Positions 55,636 to 64,000 of a stretch of DNA of 64,000 bases are shown here, piece after piece. Numbering within the stretch: position 1 is the stretch's first letter; every line of letters begins with the position of its first letter. Position numbers and translations under genes: made by a program. The notes below the pieces were generated by a model. It was given only the letters and a program-made list of their open reading frames with translations, made no database searches and was not told where the DNA came from. Source of the stretch: Planktothrix serta PCC 8927 (GTDB lineage Bacteria > Cyanobacteriota > Cyanobacteriia > Cyanobacteriales > Microcoleaceae); contig NZ_LR734844.1 of the NCBI RefSeq assembly GCF_900010725.2, forward strand, positions 255,995 to 319,994, read 5' to 3'.

Positions 55636-55728
55636 GGCAGGAAAAGAGGGGTGTACAGCGCACGGTTTTAGCATCAGTCTATGTCCTAACACCCCAGGCG
55701 CGACTGCTATAACTGTTAACGGTTAGCT

Positions 55729-55762
55729 GTTGACTGTCAACTGTTAACAGTTGACAGTCAAC
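55729..55762. terminator. Perfect 34-bp palindrome
   Basis: Left arm GTTGACTGTCAACTGTT is exactly the complement of the right arm. It lies between the ArsA-like gene and the converging zinc-ribbon gene, so it may terminate both, but there is no clear T run. TAACTGTTAACGGTTA just before it forms a further small inverted repeat. Confidence 0.5.
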
Positions 55763-55789
55763 CGATCTTAAAAATAGTTGTTAGAGTAA

Positions 55790-56185
55790 TTATTGATCAG
55801 GAGAAGATAAAGAAGGCTTGGGCAAAGATTCGACTTGATGCTCAAAAGTTTGATTATTTAAGTTTAATTTATCATTAATTGTAACGGCGATTCCTAGAAA
55901 TAAAAGACTACTAATAACAGCTAAAAGCGGTAATCCTTTAGTTAAGCTTAAATCTCGTCGAATTCGGGCAAAAGGATGGCTTTGGCGTCGAAGCATTTGG
56001 GCAACGGCACACTGCTGAAGACAAAAGGGATCTCGCACATAATGACCACTTCGACTCATGACAAAATGGGTATGACAGTGAGGACAGGTAAAGAGTCCAC
56101 CTAACATTCCGACGGCGGGCAAAATGCTAGTATGATGGCAAATTGGGCAAGTAACAGAATGAGTATTAAAGGTATCTGCGTTCAT
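55790..56185 (-). CDS. Zinc-ribbon membrane protein of unknown function
   Basis: One hundred and thirty-one residues from ATG 56185; another ATG five codons upstream is possible. Two CxxC knuckles (CPICHH and CPHCHT, about 20 residues apart) should bind zinc near the N-terminus. One transmembrane helix (LPLLAVISSLLFLGIAVTI) lies near 88-106, with a short tail beyond it. The layout suggests a membrane-anchored zinc ribbon facing the cytoplasm. Function unknown. Confidence 0.6.
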   Translation of the reverse strand: MNADTFNTHSVTCPICHHTSILPAVGMLGGLFTCPHCHTHFVMSRSGHYVRDPFCLQQCAVAQMLRRQSHPFARIRRDLSLTKGLPLLAVISSLLFLGIAVTINDKLNLNNQTFEHQVESLPKPSLSSPDQ

Positions 56186-56397
56186 AACGGCTGGACTCAA
56201 ACGTAGAAAACTAAGGGTTCATCGAAATTGAGGAAGATTGCAAGAGCTTGGGCAGGGGGACGTGTTTCTGCTTTCTATTACTTCTAGTCTACCTCTAAGG
56301 AGAGAGAGTTTATCGTTGAGAAACGTTAACATTTGTAGAGCAGAACCTCTTAGGCATGAAGTTCGCACCCATCAACAACTGTCTTAACTTCCCATGC

Positions 56398-57204
56398 TTA
56401 GATTTTAATTTTTAACGTCTGTGACCAGGTTTGTAACTTTTGTAATTCCGTAACCTGGGTGAGATTATATTGGAGGGGGGTAATCGTGATGAAATCTTGA
56501 CGTAACGCATGAACATCAGTCATAAACTCATCTAATTCTGAGGGTGCATTTAAAAGTTCTACATCCTCCATTAATTCTCCGGCAAGCCAATAATAGGTTT
56601 TTCCTCTCGGATCAAGGCGTTTTTCCAAAATATCCAGATAACGACGAATACCTTGACGAGTGATCATTACCCCTTGAATTTCTTCGGGGGGAAGGGCGGG
56701 AACATTAACATTAAGTAACATAGCTTCGGGTAAGGGATTTTTTTCTAGGGTGTGAATTAACTGTTGAGCAAATTCAACCGTCCCTTGAAACTCACGAGAC
56801 GCATAACTGCCTAAACTAAAAGCAATACTGGGAATTCCCTGGATCAACCCTTCCATAGCTGCCGAGACTGTCCCGGAGTAAAGAATATCCGTTGCCACAT
56901 TCGGCCCATGATTAATTCCAGCTAACACGAGATCGGGAGGACTGTCCATCACCCCAAACAGTCCCACTTTTACAGAGTCCGCCGGAGTTCCCGAACAGGC
57001 CCAAGCAGTTACCGACGGTGCAAAAATATCCTCTACTTGTTCAGCCCGAATCGGATGATGTAAGGTTAAACCATGACCCGTTGCCGAGCGTTCTTGATCG
57101 GGACAAACCACTGTCACTTGATGACCGACTTGGGCTAAACCGTTGGCTAAACTGCGAATTCCTTGGGCAAAAACCCCATCATCATTGCTAATTAACAGTT
57201 TCAT
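56398..57204 (-). CDS. surE: 5'/3'-nucleotidase SurE
   Basis: Two hundred and sixty-eight residues. The metal site is ISNDDG at the N-terminus (Asp8, Asp9), with [15 protein letters not shown] and [20 protein letters not shown] completing it. SurE removes phosphate from nucleoside 5'- and 3'-monophosphates and short polyphosphates. All signatures are intact. Just upstream on the same strand lies the remains of a toxin-antitoxin locus. Confidence 0.93.
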   Translation of the reverse strand: MKLLISNDDGVFAQGIRSLANGLAQVGHQVTVVCPDQERSATGHGLTLHHPIRAEQVEDIFAPSVTAWACSGTPADSVKVGLFGVMDSPPDLVLAGINHGPNVATDILYSGTVSAAMEGLIQGIPSIAFSLGSYASREFQGTVEFAQQLIHTLEKNPLPEAMLLNVNVPALPPEEIQGVMITRQGIRRYLDILEKRLDPRGKTYYWLAGELMEDVELLNAPSELDEFMTDVHALRQDFITITPLQYNLTQVTELQKLQTWSQTLKIKI

Positions 57205-57213
57205 TGAGTTAAA

Positions 57214-57297
57214 TTAATTAAGAGAAGGTAGAAGAACTTTCGGGACAATTTGATCACCTGTTTCTAAGATTTTATCAATAAAAGTTAGTTTAGTCAT
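57214..57297 (-). CDS. 27-codon reading frame, probably a toxin-gene remnant
   Basis: MTKLTFIDKILETGDQIVPK continues for seven more residues and stops 10 bases before surE. Its ATG overlaps the stop of the 52-residue gene upstream (ATGA), as a toxin would overlap its antitoxin, but it is far too short for a toxin. It may be real, or just the leftover start of a deleted gene. Confidence 0.3.
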   Translation of the reverse strand: MTKLTFIDKILETGDQIVPKVLLPSLN

Positions 57298-57452
57298 TCG
57301 GCTTCTTGATATCCCCCTCGTCGCTTGGCTTTTTCTAGTTCAATGTCTTCTGCACTCAACAAAATAACACCAGAAGCAACAATTTTTTCTCGGATTTTTT
57401 GTAATTTTATGCCTAAATCTGATAAGGTTTTTGGCGTTTCTACTTGTTCCAT
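57294..57452 (-). CDS. Small antitoxin-like protein
   Basis: Fifty-two residues: MEQVETPKTLSDLGIKLQKI followed by REKIVASG and an acidic end LLSAEDIELEKAKRRGGYQE. The layout (short helical protein, SG-x-x-L-L-S turn, then E-rich helix) resembles small cyanobacterial antitoxin-like proteins. It lies between a broken DUF2281 gene and a 27-codon frame that starts in its stop codon. No intact toxin is next to it. Function inferred weakly. Confidence 0.45.
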   Translation of the reverse strand: MEQVETPKTLSDLGIKLQKIREKIVASGVILLSAEDIELEKAKRRGGYQEAE

Positions 57453-57463
57453 AATTCCAGAAT

Positions 57464-57583
57464 TTAATAGGCTTTGATAGGATGAGTTTTGGTTGTCAAA
57501 AAATCTACAAAATTAATCACCTCTTGTTGTTTATATAGAGGTAAAGAACGCTATTTTTCTAATAAGTTTTGTTCCTGACTCAT
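57464..57583 (-). pseudogene. DUF2281-type antitoxin gene with in-frame stop
   Basis: Reading from ATG 57583: MSQEQNLLEK, then TAG, then RSLPLYKQQEVINFVDFLTT in the same frame, ending at TAA 57464. The pattern 'LLEK-RSLP--KQQEV--FVDFL' is that of DUF2281 antitoxins. Only the TAG at codon 11, probably from a leucine TTG, breaks it. It is also shorter at the end than usual. Confidence 0.7.
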
Positions 57584-57641
57584 GGGATTTATGATTGACA
57601 ATTTTGAGTATTATAGCAGTTTCTCCTAAAAATGGGTTAAA

Positions 57642-57779
57642 TATAGCCAGTCTAAATCATGGGTATAAATCCTTTGAATGTAGGAACAAGGTCTCCTCGC
57701 CCTGACCGGGGAATCTCGCCTTGTGGTTAGAATTAATATCAGAATTATTTGGAGTTACAATCCATTTAGACTTACTATA
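57642..57779. mobile_element. MITE-like element, copy 2
   Basis: Ends TATAGCCAGTCTAAATCAT and TTTAGACTTACTATA mirror each other and match the element at 7625-7718 (which has TATAGCGAGTCTAAATCAT). 138 bp, non-coding. It ends 49 bases before the next start codon. Confidence 0.5.
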
Positions 57780-57828
57780 GAAGCAATGAATTAATTTTCG
57801 ATATTTATTATTCAATGTAAATCTTGCC

Positions 57829-58248
57829 ATGCTTAAGCAATTTTTAATCGGCTCAGTTTTGATTGGGAGTACCATTTTTAGTGGTGAAGCCAAAGCTTCT
57901 ACCATGACCTATGATTTTACTGTAAATGTAAGGGCTGGATCGTTGACGGGTAAATCATTTAATGGTACTTTTAGTTATGATGATTCCTCATTAACAGGGA
58001 GTGGGGTCGAAGAATTGGGGGTAAATCAAGGATTAACAGTTTGCATGAATTTTTTAGGACGAAACTATAACGAAACTGAAGATAGTAGTTATCCAATGTT
58101 GCCAAAACTTGTATTTGAAAATGGTTTAATCAAACAACTGGATTTTTGGATAGAGCCGAATAAACGAATAAATTGGTGGAATCAATCGGGATGGGAAGTA
58201 ACTCTATCTCCTTCTCAAAATTCTGCTTCTAGCAATTGTAGGAATTAG
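57829..58248 (+). CDS. Exported protein of unknown function
   Basis: One hundred and thirty-nine residues. Signal peptide MLKQFLIGSVLIGSTIFSGE with likely cleavage after AKA. The mature part (MTYDFTVNV, then SFNGTFSYDDSSLTGSGVEE) resembles the N-terminal part of some PEP-CTERM proteins, but the PEP-CTERM signal itself is missing; the protein ends in polar SSNCRN. It may be a free secreted form or a shortened relative. A terminator follows. Confidence 0.6.
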   Translation: MLKQFLIGSVLIGSTIFSGEAKASTMTYDFTVNVRAGSLTGKSFNGTFSYDDSSLTGSGVEELGVNQGLTVCMNFLGRNYNETEDSSYPMLPKLVFENGLIKQLDFWIEPNKRINWWNQSGWEVTLSPSQNSASSNCRN

Positions 58249-58288
58249 AGAAATATCAAGCTAAAATCCGACCTAAAGCCGTAGTTTT

Positions 58289-58315
58289 AATCCCCTTTGT
58301 TTAAGGGATTTTTTC
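58289..58315 (+). terminator. Rho-independent terminator
   Basis: AATCCC pairs with GGGATT around a 10-base loop, followed by a run of T, 40 bases after the stop. Confidence 0.7.
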
Positions 58316-58494
58316 AAAATTATTGTCAGTATCATTAGGCAAAAAATAAAAGTTGAAGATAATTTTCTATTTTTTGAACCGCTTTTTTAACAAAAGCCTG
58401 ATCTCAGAAGGGGAGCAAATTACGCTAAACTCAGCAAAGGCAGGACAAATTTCATCCCCCTACCCGACTTAAGCGGTCTATTCTCAATCCTAAT

Positions 58495-59496
58495 ATGGCA
58501 ACTCAACTTAGTGAATTAGAAACTCAACTGGAAGACTTACGCGCCGCAGGAACAACGGCGATCGCAACTTGTCAAACCTTAGATGAATTAGAACAGTTGC
58601 GAATTAACTATTTAGGCAAAAAAGGCAAAGTTTCAGTTGTTCTAGGGGGAATGGGAAAACTTGACCCCAGTGAACGGCCCGCTATTGGAGCGTTAGCCAA
58701 CGACGTCAAAAAAGCCTTAGAAACAGGTTTAGAGGAAAAACGCACCGCCCTGCAACTGGCTCAACTTGAAGCTCAACTTCAGTCTGAAACCCTGGATGTG
58801 ACCATGCCAGGAGTTTATCATTCCCAAGGTCGAATTCATCCCCTGAATGGCATTATTGATCGGGCTTTAGATATTTTTGTGGGGTTGGGCTATACCGTTG
58901 CTTCTGGCCCAGAAATGGAAACGGACTATTATAATTTTGAAGCGTTAAATACCCCTCCTGACCATCCCGCACGGGATATGCAGGATACGTTTTATTTACC
59001 CGATGGTAATTTATTAAGAACCCATACCTCATCGGTACAAATTCGCTACATGGAACAACATCAACCCCCTATCCGTATTGTGGCGCCCGGTCGGGTTTAT
59101 CGTCGGGATACTGTTGATGCGACCCATGCGGCGGTGTTCCATCAAATTGAACTATTAGCCATTGAAGAAGGCTTACGGTTTACGGATTTAAAAGGAACTA
59201 TTAAAGAATTTTTGCGACAAATGTTTGGGGATTTACCTGTGCGCTTCCGAGCAAGTTATTTCCCCTTTACCGAACCCTCGGCGGAAGTAGATTTACAATG
59301 GCAAGGAAAATGGCTAGAAGTGTTAGGATGTGGCATGGTTGATCCTAATGTTTTAAAAGCGGCGGGATATGACCCCGAAAAATATACGGGATTTGCGGCG
59401 GGTTTTGGAGTAGAACGGTTTGCGATGGTTCTGCATCAAATTGATGATATTCGGCGAGTTTATGCCAGCGATTTACGCTTTTTACGTCAGTTCTAA
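58495..59496 (+). CDS. pheS: Phenylalanine--tRNA ligase alpha subunit
   Basis: Three hundred and thirty-three residues. An N-terminal coiled coil (about 1-85) for tRNA contact leads to the class II core: [31 protein letters not shown] region, motif 2 [19 protein letters not shown] and motif 3 [10 protein letters not shown]. With PheT it charges tRNA-Phe. Complete and unremarkable; pheT is not adjacent. Confidence 0.95.
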   Translation: MATQLSELETQLEDLRAAGTTAIATCQTLDELEQLRINYLGKKGKVSVVLGGMGKLDPSERPAIGALANDVKKALETGLEEKRTALQLAQLEAQLQSETLDVTMPGVYHSQGRIHPLNGIIDRALDIFVGLGYTVASGPEMETDYYNFEALNTPPDHPARDMQDTFYLPDGNLLRTHTSSVQIRYMEQHQPPIRIVAPGRVYRRDTVDATHAAVFHQIELLAIEEGLRFTDLKGTIKEFLRQMFGDLPVRFRASYFPFTEPSAEVDLQWQGKWLEVLGCGMVDPNVLKAAGYDPEKYTGFAAGFGVERFAMVLHQIDDIRRVYASDLRFLRQF

Positions 59497-59535
59497 TGGT
59501 TAAAATTGTGTGGGATTTAATGAGGAGTGAAATTC

Positions 59536-60183
59536 ATGAATAATTTGGGATTAAGGAGTCAATCTTTTCGGGTTTTGACGTTAGTTGTATTAGCGGTAAT
59601 GGGAAGTCAATTACCCACTTTAGCTAATATTCAAACGAAACCTCAGACCTCGAATTCGGAAGCACAAATGGCTCAAAGTCGTTCCAGTTTGTGCCGTCGA
59701 ATTGGTGAACCCCAGGGGTTAGCCGTTCATGCTCGACCAACTCCGACTTCTCCGGTTATCGGTGGAGTGGGTTTTAAAACGGAAGTCACCTTAGCCAATA
59801 ATTCTACAGGCACTCGCGGCCCCGATGGTCGAAATTGGATTGAAATTACTGCCCCTGTAAAGGGTTATATTTCTAATGGTTTTCCTGATGCAACGGGAAA
59901 TTTATTAGACTGTGGTGATCAAGCTGAAAATCCTAAACCAACACCCGCGAGTCTTTGTCGTCAAGTTGATTTATATGCTGCACCCAGAGGGGTTGTGGTG
60001 CGAGAAAAACCCTCTCGATTCTCTGAACGGGTTGGGGGTGTTGTCTCAGGAGGGCGAGTAAGATTGGTGGAGAATTATAAGCTAATTCCTGATACTAATG
60101 GCGAAAAACGAGATTGGGTAGAAATTAGTGAACCTCTGGAAGGATTTATCTCGGCTAATACGTTAATTATGTGCCGCAAATAG
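59536..60183 (+). CDS. Exported protein with two SH3b domains
   Basis: From ATG 59536, which has GAGGA nine bases upstream; a GTG at 59527 would overlap that site. 215 residues. Signal peptide (VLTLVVLAVMGSQLPTLA) then two bacterial SH3-like units, each beginning with LCRR/LCRQ and containing 'V..RP/EKPS..S.RVGGV' and ending W(I/V)EI..P..G(Y/F)IS. SH3b domains often bind cell-wall peptides. Paired cysteines in each unit may form disulfides. It may act at the cell wall; no catalytic domain. Confidence 0.75.
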   Translation: MNNLGLRSQSFRVLTLVVLAVMGSQLPTLANIQTKPQTSNSEAQMAQSRSSLCRRIGEPQGLAVHARPTPTSPVIGGVGFKTEVTLANNSTGTRGPDGRNWIEITAPVKGYISNGFPDATGNLLDCGDQAENPKPTPASLCRQVDLYAAPRGVVVREKPSRFSERVGGVVSGGRVRLVENYKLIPDTNGEKRDWVEISEPLEGFISANTLIMCRK

Positions 60184-60188
60184 TTAGT

Positions 60189-60212
60189 AGAGACGTGCTA
60201 GGGCGCGTCTCT
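60189..60212. terminator. Hairpin between the SH3b gene and folC
   Basis: AGAGACG pairs with CGTCTCT around a 10-base loop, followed by a T-rich stretch, six bases after the stop. Related to the hairpin at 35913-35938. Confidence 0.65.
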
Positions 60213-60219
60213 TTATATT

Positions 60220-60254
60220 ATTTAACCACAAAGGCACAAAGACACAAAGAAGTT
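60220..60254. repeat. Dispersed 35-bp repeat, copy 2
   Basis: Identical over 35 bases to 39169-39203. Lies just after the SH3b-gene hairpin. Confidence 0.75.
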
Positions 60255-60263
60255 AGAAAAAAT

Positions 60264-61514
60264 TCAATTGTTCTCAAGAAGTTGAAAAAAATAACCTAAT
60301 AAATATAATGACCCACAGAGAACAGGTAAGGTATTTTTCTCTCCTGTAACAGCTTCTAAGGCGGGGATTAATGATAGATAAACTTGACAATGGTTTAAAT
60401 TAGGACACAACGTTTTTGCCAGGGTAGCTAACTGTTCTGGATCGGCATAAGGATGATCGGGAATGGGGACTAAATATAATCGATCACCGGGTCTTAATAC
60501 AGCTTTTAAAATATTAGTATGATCTTTAGTTGATAACATTCCCATCACCCAACTTACCCTATTTTCCGATAAACTATCGACATATTGACGTAAGGCAACG
60601 GCGGCTGCTGGATTATGGGCGCCATCAATTAATAAGCGCTGATTTTGCCAGGTTATCCATTGTAATCGTCCGGGCCATTGAGCCTTTTCCATCCCTCTAG
60701 CGATCGCCTCCTGTGAAATTTTCCAATCCTGTTGACGGAGAATTTGTAATGTTGCGATCGCGATCGCAGAATTGATTAATTGTATTTCGCCCAATAGCGG
60801 TAAAGGATATTCTAAACCTTGATACTTAGCCACTTGTTGGAGACTGTTTTGATTTTTTGTCCAAATCGCAGGTTTAACCCAAGTCACCGGACAGTTAAAT
60901 TCCGTCGCCTGTTGTTGAACAATTTTTTCTGCATCAGGTGGTAAAATACCCACCACAACCGGACATCTAGGTTTAAGAATTCCGGCTTTTTCAAAGGCGA
61001 TTTCTGCAAGGGTTGAACCCAAATATTCTTGATGATCTAAACTAATGGAAGTGATCACACTCACTAAAGGATAATCACAAACATTTGTGGCATCTAAACG
61101 TCCTCCTAATCCCACTTCAATCACAGCAATATCTACTTTTTTTTGGGCAAAATATAACCAAGCTGCAATCGTTACCACTTCAAACAGAGTTGGGGGAAGT
61201 TCATCGGGTGAAATTGCGTTTTCGACTTGTTGTAAAACTTGTAAAAAATCGATTTTTGAAATCGGGTGTTCATTAATACATAAGCGTTCCGTCCAATCTA
61301 TTAAGTGAGGAGAAATGTAGCGTCCAACACGATAACCCGCCTGTGTCAAAATAGAAGACAAGTAAGCACAGACTGAGCCCTTGCCATTTGTGCCTGCAAT
61401 ATGGATGATAGGAACATCCAGGTGAGGATTTCCTAAGCGTTCGAGGAGTTGTTGGATGCGTTGTAAACCTAAATGAATGCCAAACTGTTGATATCGTTGT
61501 AAAAATTTATCCAT
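60264..61514 (-). CDS. folC: Bifunctional folylpolyglutamate synthase/dihydrofolate synthase
   Basis: From ATG 61514 (a GTG two codons upstream is possible); 416 residues. The P-loop is HIAGTNGKGSVCAYLSSIL, with VIEVGLGGRLDATN, SLDHQEYLG and the second-domain LLIDGAHNPAA. It adds glutamate to dihydropteroate and to folates, in the cytoplasm. Complete. It diverges from the signalling gene at 61692 across about 180 bases. Confidence 0.93.
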   Translation of the reverse strand: MDKFLQRYQQFGIHLGLQRIQQLLERLGNPHLDVPIIHIAGTNGKGSVCAYLSSILTQAGYRVGRYISPHLIDWTERLCINEHPISKIDFLQVLQQVENAISPDELPPTLFEVVTIAAWLYFAQKKVDIAVIEVGLGGRLDATNVCDYPLVSVITSISLDHQEYLGSTLAEIAFEKAGILKPRCPVVVGILPPDAEKIVQQQATEFNCPVTWVKPAIWTKNQNSLQQVAKYQGLEYPLPLLGEIQLINSAIAIATLQILRQQDWKISQEAIARGMEKAQWPGRLQWITWQNQRLLIDGAHNPAAAVALRQYVDSLSENRVSWVMGMLSTKDHTNILKAVLRPGDRLYLVPIPDHPYADPEQLATLAKTLCPNLNHCQVYLSLIPALEAVTGEKNTLPVLCGSLYLLGYFFQLLENN

Positions 61515-61691
61515 ATTCACCCTATTGAATCACAACTTTTACTTTTGTCGAAGGATACTGTTTAACACGCTATTATTATTAAACACTATGCAACGATGTT
61601 TTATCCTCTTAAAAATCTAGTTAGGAAAACAGGAGTTGTTTACAGATAAAATGGGTAGTCTAACCGGGAGATTAAAGTGGAATTGAGGTTT

Positions 61692-64000
61692 ATGCGATAT
61701 CGTATCCGTAAAATTTTATATCAAGCTCCGTTCTGGACGGGTGGATTAATGGGACTGTTGATTGTGGGTACAATCGAAGTTTTAAAACATTGGGGTTTCC
61801 GGGTTCCTGTTCCCTTTTTATTCTTGGGTTTAACGGTGATGTTATGTGCTAATTTAGGGGGATTAAACAACGGATTAACCTGTGCTGGTGTTATTTCTAT
61901 TTATATTATTTATGCAGCTTGGGCGCAACAGTTTCCTACTATTTTAATTCTGGAACCCATTCAGCTTAGTTTCGTGATTTTATTGATTTTTATCACGGCT
62001 ATTTTATTGGGAAGGACAACAGATAAAAATAATCGCTTAATTTTGACTTTAAAAACAACTCAAAGTGAGTTAAGACAACGATTATTAGAACTAGCAGAAA
62101 TCAACGCTTTATTAGATCAAGAAAATCAAGAACGTCAACAAGCGGAGACTGCTTTACAAAGTTTAATCTTAGAGACTGCATCCGTAACCGGAGTCGAATT
62201 TTTTCCCGCCTTAGCTCGACAGTTATCTCTGGCTTTAGGAGTTCGCTATGTGATTGTCACAGAAGTTATTCCAGAATTACCGGGACGAGTCCGAACTTTA
62301 GCTTTTTGGGGAGGCGATCGCTTTTTAGAAAATGCCGAATATGATCTTGATCAAACCCTGTGTACACAGGTTTATCAAACTCGATCCTTGACGTTTTATC
62401 CTGACCGAGTTCAAGAAATATTTCCCCATATTTTATCTTTAGCAGAATTGAATGTTGTTGCCTATATCGGATTACCTCTGTTTGGACGTTCTGACAAAAT
62501 TATCGGTCATTTATGTTTACTCCATGATCAACCGATCAAAAATGAAGCCCGAACTCAATCTATGATTCATATTTTTGCCGGACGGGTGGCGGCAGAATTA
62601 GAACGAAAACAAGCAGAAGAAGCTCAAAAACAAGCAGAAGCTAAATATAGAAGTATTTTTGAAAATGCAATTGAAGGTATTTTTCAAACTACACCCGATG
62701 GTTATTATCTCAGTGCTAATCCAGCCTTAGCAAGAATCTATGGTTATGATTCTCCCGAAGAATTAATCCAACAGCTTACGAACATCTCAGAACAATTATA
62801 TGTTGATCCGAAACAACGGGAAGAATTTTGCAAAATCATGACAGAACAAGGTCAAATTTCGGGATTTCAATATCAAGTTTATCACAAAGATGGGGAGGTA
62901 ATTTGGATTTCTGAAAATAGTCATTCTGTCTATGATAATCACGGCAATATTTTATATTATGAAGGAACGATAGAAGATATTACCCAACGGAAACAAGCCG
63001 AAGAAAAGTTACTTTATAATGCCTTTTATGATGAACTCACGACCTTACCTAATCGATCTTTATTTATTGATCGGTTACAACAATCTTTAGCCCATGCTCA
63101 ACGCCGTTCTGATGCTTTATTTGCTGTTTTATATATTGATTTAGATCGGTTTAAAGTGATCAATGATAGTTTAGGGCACGCCGTTGGTAATCAACTCTTA
63201 GTCGAGTTAGGTCAACGACTGATGAATACAGTCCGAGACGGGGATACGGTCGCCCGTTTAAATGGAGATGAATTTGCGGTTTTAGTTGAAGATATTCAAG
63301 ATGTTCAAGACGCTACTCAAATTGCTGAACGCATTTCAATGATATTAGCCCAACCCTTTCAACTGGAACAACAGGAAGTTTTTACCAGTGCTAGTATTGG
63401 GATTACGTTTAATTTTCAAAGTACCGGACGCCTCTATGAATCTGCTGAAGAATTACTGCGAGATGCCGATACAGCGATGCGTCATGCCAAATATTTAGGA
63501 CAGGGATCTCCTCAACTTTTTGATCAACGAATGCAGAAAAATTTCCGCAGTCGATTGCAATTAGAAACGGATTTAAGACGGGCAATTGAACGGAAAGAAT
63601 TATTATTAAATTATCAATTAATTGTTTCATTAGTAACGGGAGAAATTGCCGGATTTGAAGCATTAGCCCGTTGGAATCATCCGCAACGGGGTTTAGTTTC
63701 TCCCGTACAATTTATTCCTTTAGCTGAAGAAACGGGGTTAATTGTTCCTATTGGAGAATGGGTTTTAAAAACTGCCTGTGAACAAATGCGTCAGTGGCAA
63801 CTTGAGCATTTAATTAATAATACTGTAACCATGAGTGTGAATGTCGCTGGCCGACAATTTTCTCAACTCAAACTCGTTAATATGATTCAAGAAGTTTTAG
63901 AGGAAACAGGTTTAGAGGCTAAAAATTTGCGATTAGAAATTACTGAAGGGGTGATTATGGAGCATTTTGAATCAGCAACTACTCAGTTACAAGAATTGCG
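61692..64000 (+). CDS. Membrane GAF-PAS-GGDEF-EAL cyclic-di-GMP signalling protein (3' end missing)
   Basis: Open from ATG 61692 past the window end; 769 codons visible. About four transmembrane helices (16-115), a coiled coil, a GAF domain (from about 165), a PAS domain (KYRSIFENAIEGIFQTTPDG, from about 318), then GGDEF (DELTTLPNRSLF, YIDLDRFKVINDSLGHAVG) and EAL. The cyclase motif reads NGDEF (Asn524), so the first glycine is lost. The EAL motif is intact (Glu656 in FEALARW), as is LRLEITEGVIME. It may therefore act mainly as a phosphodiesterase with a regulatory GGDEF. Signals are unknown. Confidence 0.88.
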   Translation, partial: MRYRIRKILYQAPFWTGGLMGLLIVGTIEVLKHWGFRVPVPFLFLGLTVMLCANLGGLNNGLTCAGVISIYIIYAAWAQQFPTILILEPIQLSFVILLIFITAILLGRTTDKNNRLILTLKTTQSELRQRLLELAEINALLDQENQERQQAETALQSLILETASVTGVEFFPALARQLSLALGVRYVIVTEVIPELPGRVRTLAFWGGDRFLENAEYDLDQTLCTQVYQTRSLTFYPDRVQEIFPHILSLAELNVVAYIGLPLFGRSDKIIGHLCLLHDQPIKNEARTQSMIHIFAGRVAAELERKQAEEAQKQAEAKYRSIFENAIEGIFQTTPDGYYLSANPALARIYGYDSPEELIQQLTNISEQLYVDPKQREEFCKIMTEQGQISGFQYQVYHKDGEVIWISENSHSVYDNHGNILYYEGTIEDITQRKQAEEKLLYNAFYDELTTLPNRSLFIDRLQQSLAHAQRRSDALFAVLYIDLDRFKVINDSLGHAVGNQLLVELGQRLMNTVRDGDTVARLNGDEFAVLVEDIQDVQDATQIAERISMILAQPFQLEQQEVFTSASIGITFNFQSTGRLYESAEELLRDADTAMRHAKYLGQGSPQLFDQRMQKNFRSRLQLETDLRRAIERKELLLNYQLIVSLVTGEIAGFEALARWNHPQRGLVSPVQFIPLAEETGLIVPIGEWVLKTACEQMRQWQLEHLINNTVTMSVNVAGRQFSQLKLVNMIQEVLEETGLEAKNLRLEITEGVIMEHFESATTQLQEL

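Noticed and set aside
1-64000. Abundance of GCGATCGC octamers
   Set aside because: This is the known HIP1 bias of cyanobacterial genomes, useful for placing the organism but not a local signal.

Overview
The window reads as chromosomal DNA of a non-heterocystous, probably filamentous cyanobacterium of the Planktothrix/Oscillatoria kind. The signs are ndhL, psb29/thf1, a cpcT-type phycobilin lyase, zwf-opcA, aerobic hemF, PEP-CTERM and RTX exported proteins, many GCGATCGC (HIP1) octamers, AT-rich DNA and abundant dispersed palindromes. The genus is inference. No rRNA, tRNA or CRISPR array was seen.

Layout. 1-2.5 kb: the end of a PEP-CTERM surface protein, then a VapBC-like toxin-antitoxin pair lying between a broken copy of the first codons of a glycosyltransferase and the intact gene. 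2.5-7.5 kb: glycosyltransferase plus wbpA-wbpB-wbpD-wbpE, which make a diacetamido uronic acid nucleotide sugar for a surface polysaccharide. 7.7-19.7 kb: a methyltransferase, then four minus-strand genes read as RTX protein, TPR/GT61 protein, TPR/tandem-glycosyltransferase/methyltransferase protein, PP-loop protein. This compact operon is the best candidate here for an undescribed system: dedicated glycosylation of an RTX surface protein. 20.5-24.5 kb: DUF1350, rhomboid, small exported proteins and a sigma-like factor. 24.6-28.8 kb: potBCDA polyamine uptake. 28.9-34.4 kb: membrane protein, CPA2 antiporter with RCK domains, M23 peptidase, ComFB, psb29. 34.8-38.9 kb: a cpcT gene split by a 450-bp IS200/IS605-type element, STAS protein, hemF, and mrp preceded by a 138-bp relative of the same element. 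39-43.5 kb: a 70-bp repeat field, an NB-ARC ATPase, a second RTX protein, and a REP-associated transposase with three copies of one palindrome, one inside its own coding sequence. 43.6-48.9 kb: ndhL-DUF3007-trpA and zwf-opcA. 49-52.9 kb: hybrid histidine kinase, GT39 mannosyltransferase, two small proteins. 53.1-54.5 kb: a complete TnpB element just upstream of a Get3/ArsA-like ATPase. 55.8-64 kb: zinc-ribbon protein, surE, a decayed toxin-antitoxin patch, exported protein, pheS, SH3b protein, folC and a cut-off GAF-PAS-GGDEF-EAL protein.

How it fits together. Three themes recur: cell-surface glycans and calcium-binding exported proteins; cyclic-dinucleotide signalling (a ComFB-family receptor and a GGDEF/EAL protein whose cyclase motif is altered); and single-strand transposon derivatives. 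The two TnpB-less elements and the tnpB element all abut TTAT on the left and end in TCAA on the right, so they may belong to one mobilisation system. Removing the element in cpcT restores a 207-codon reading frame exactly.
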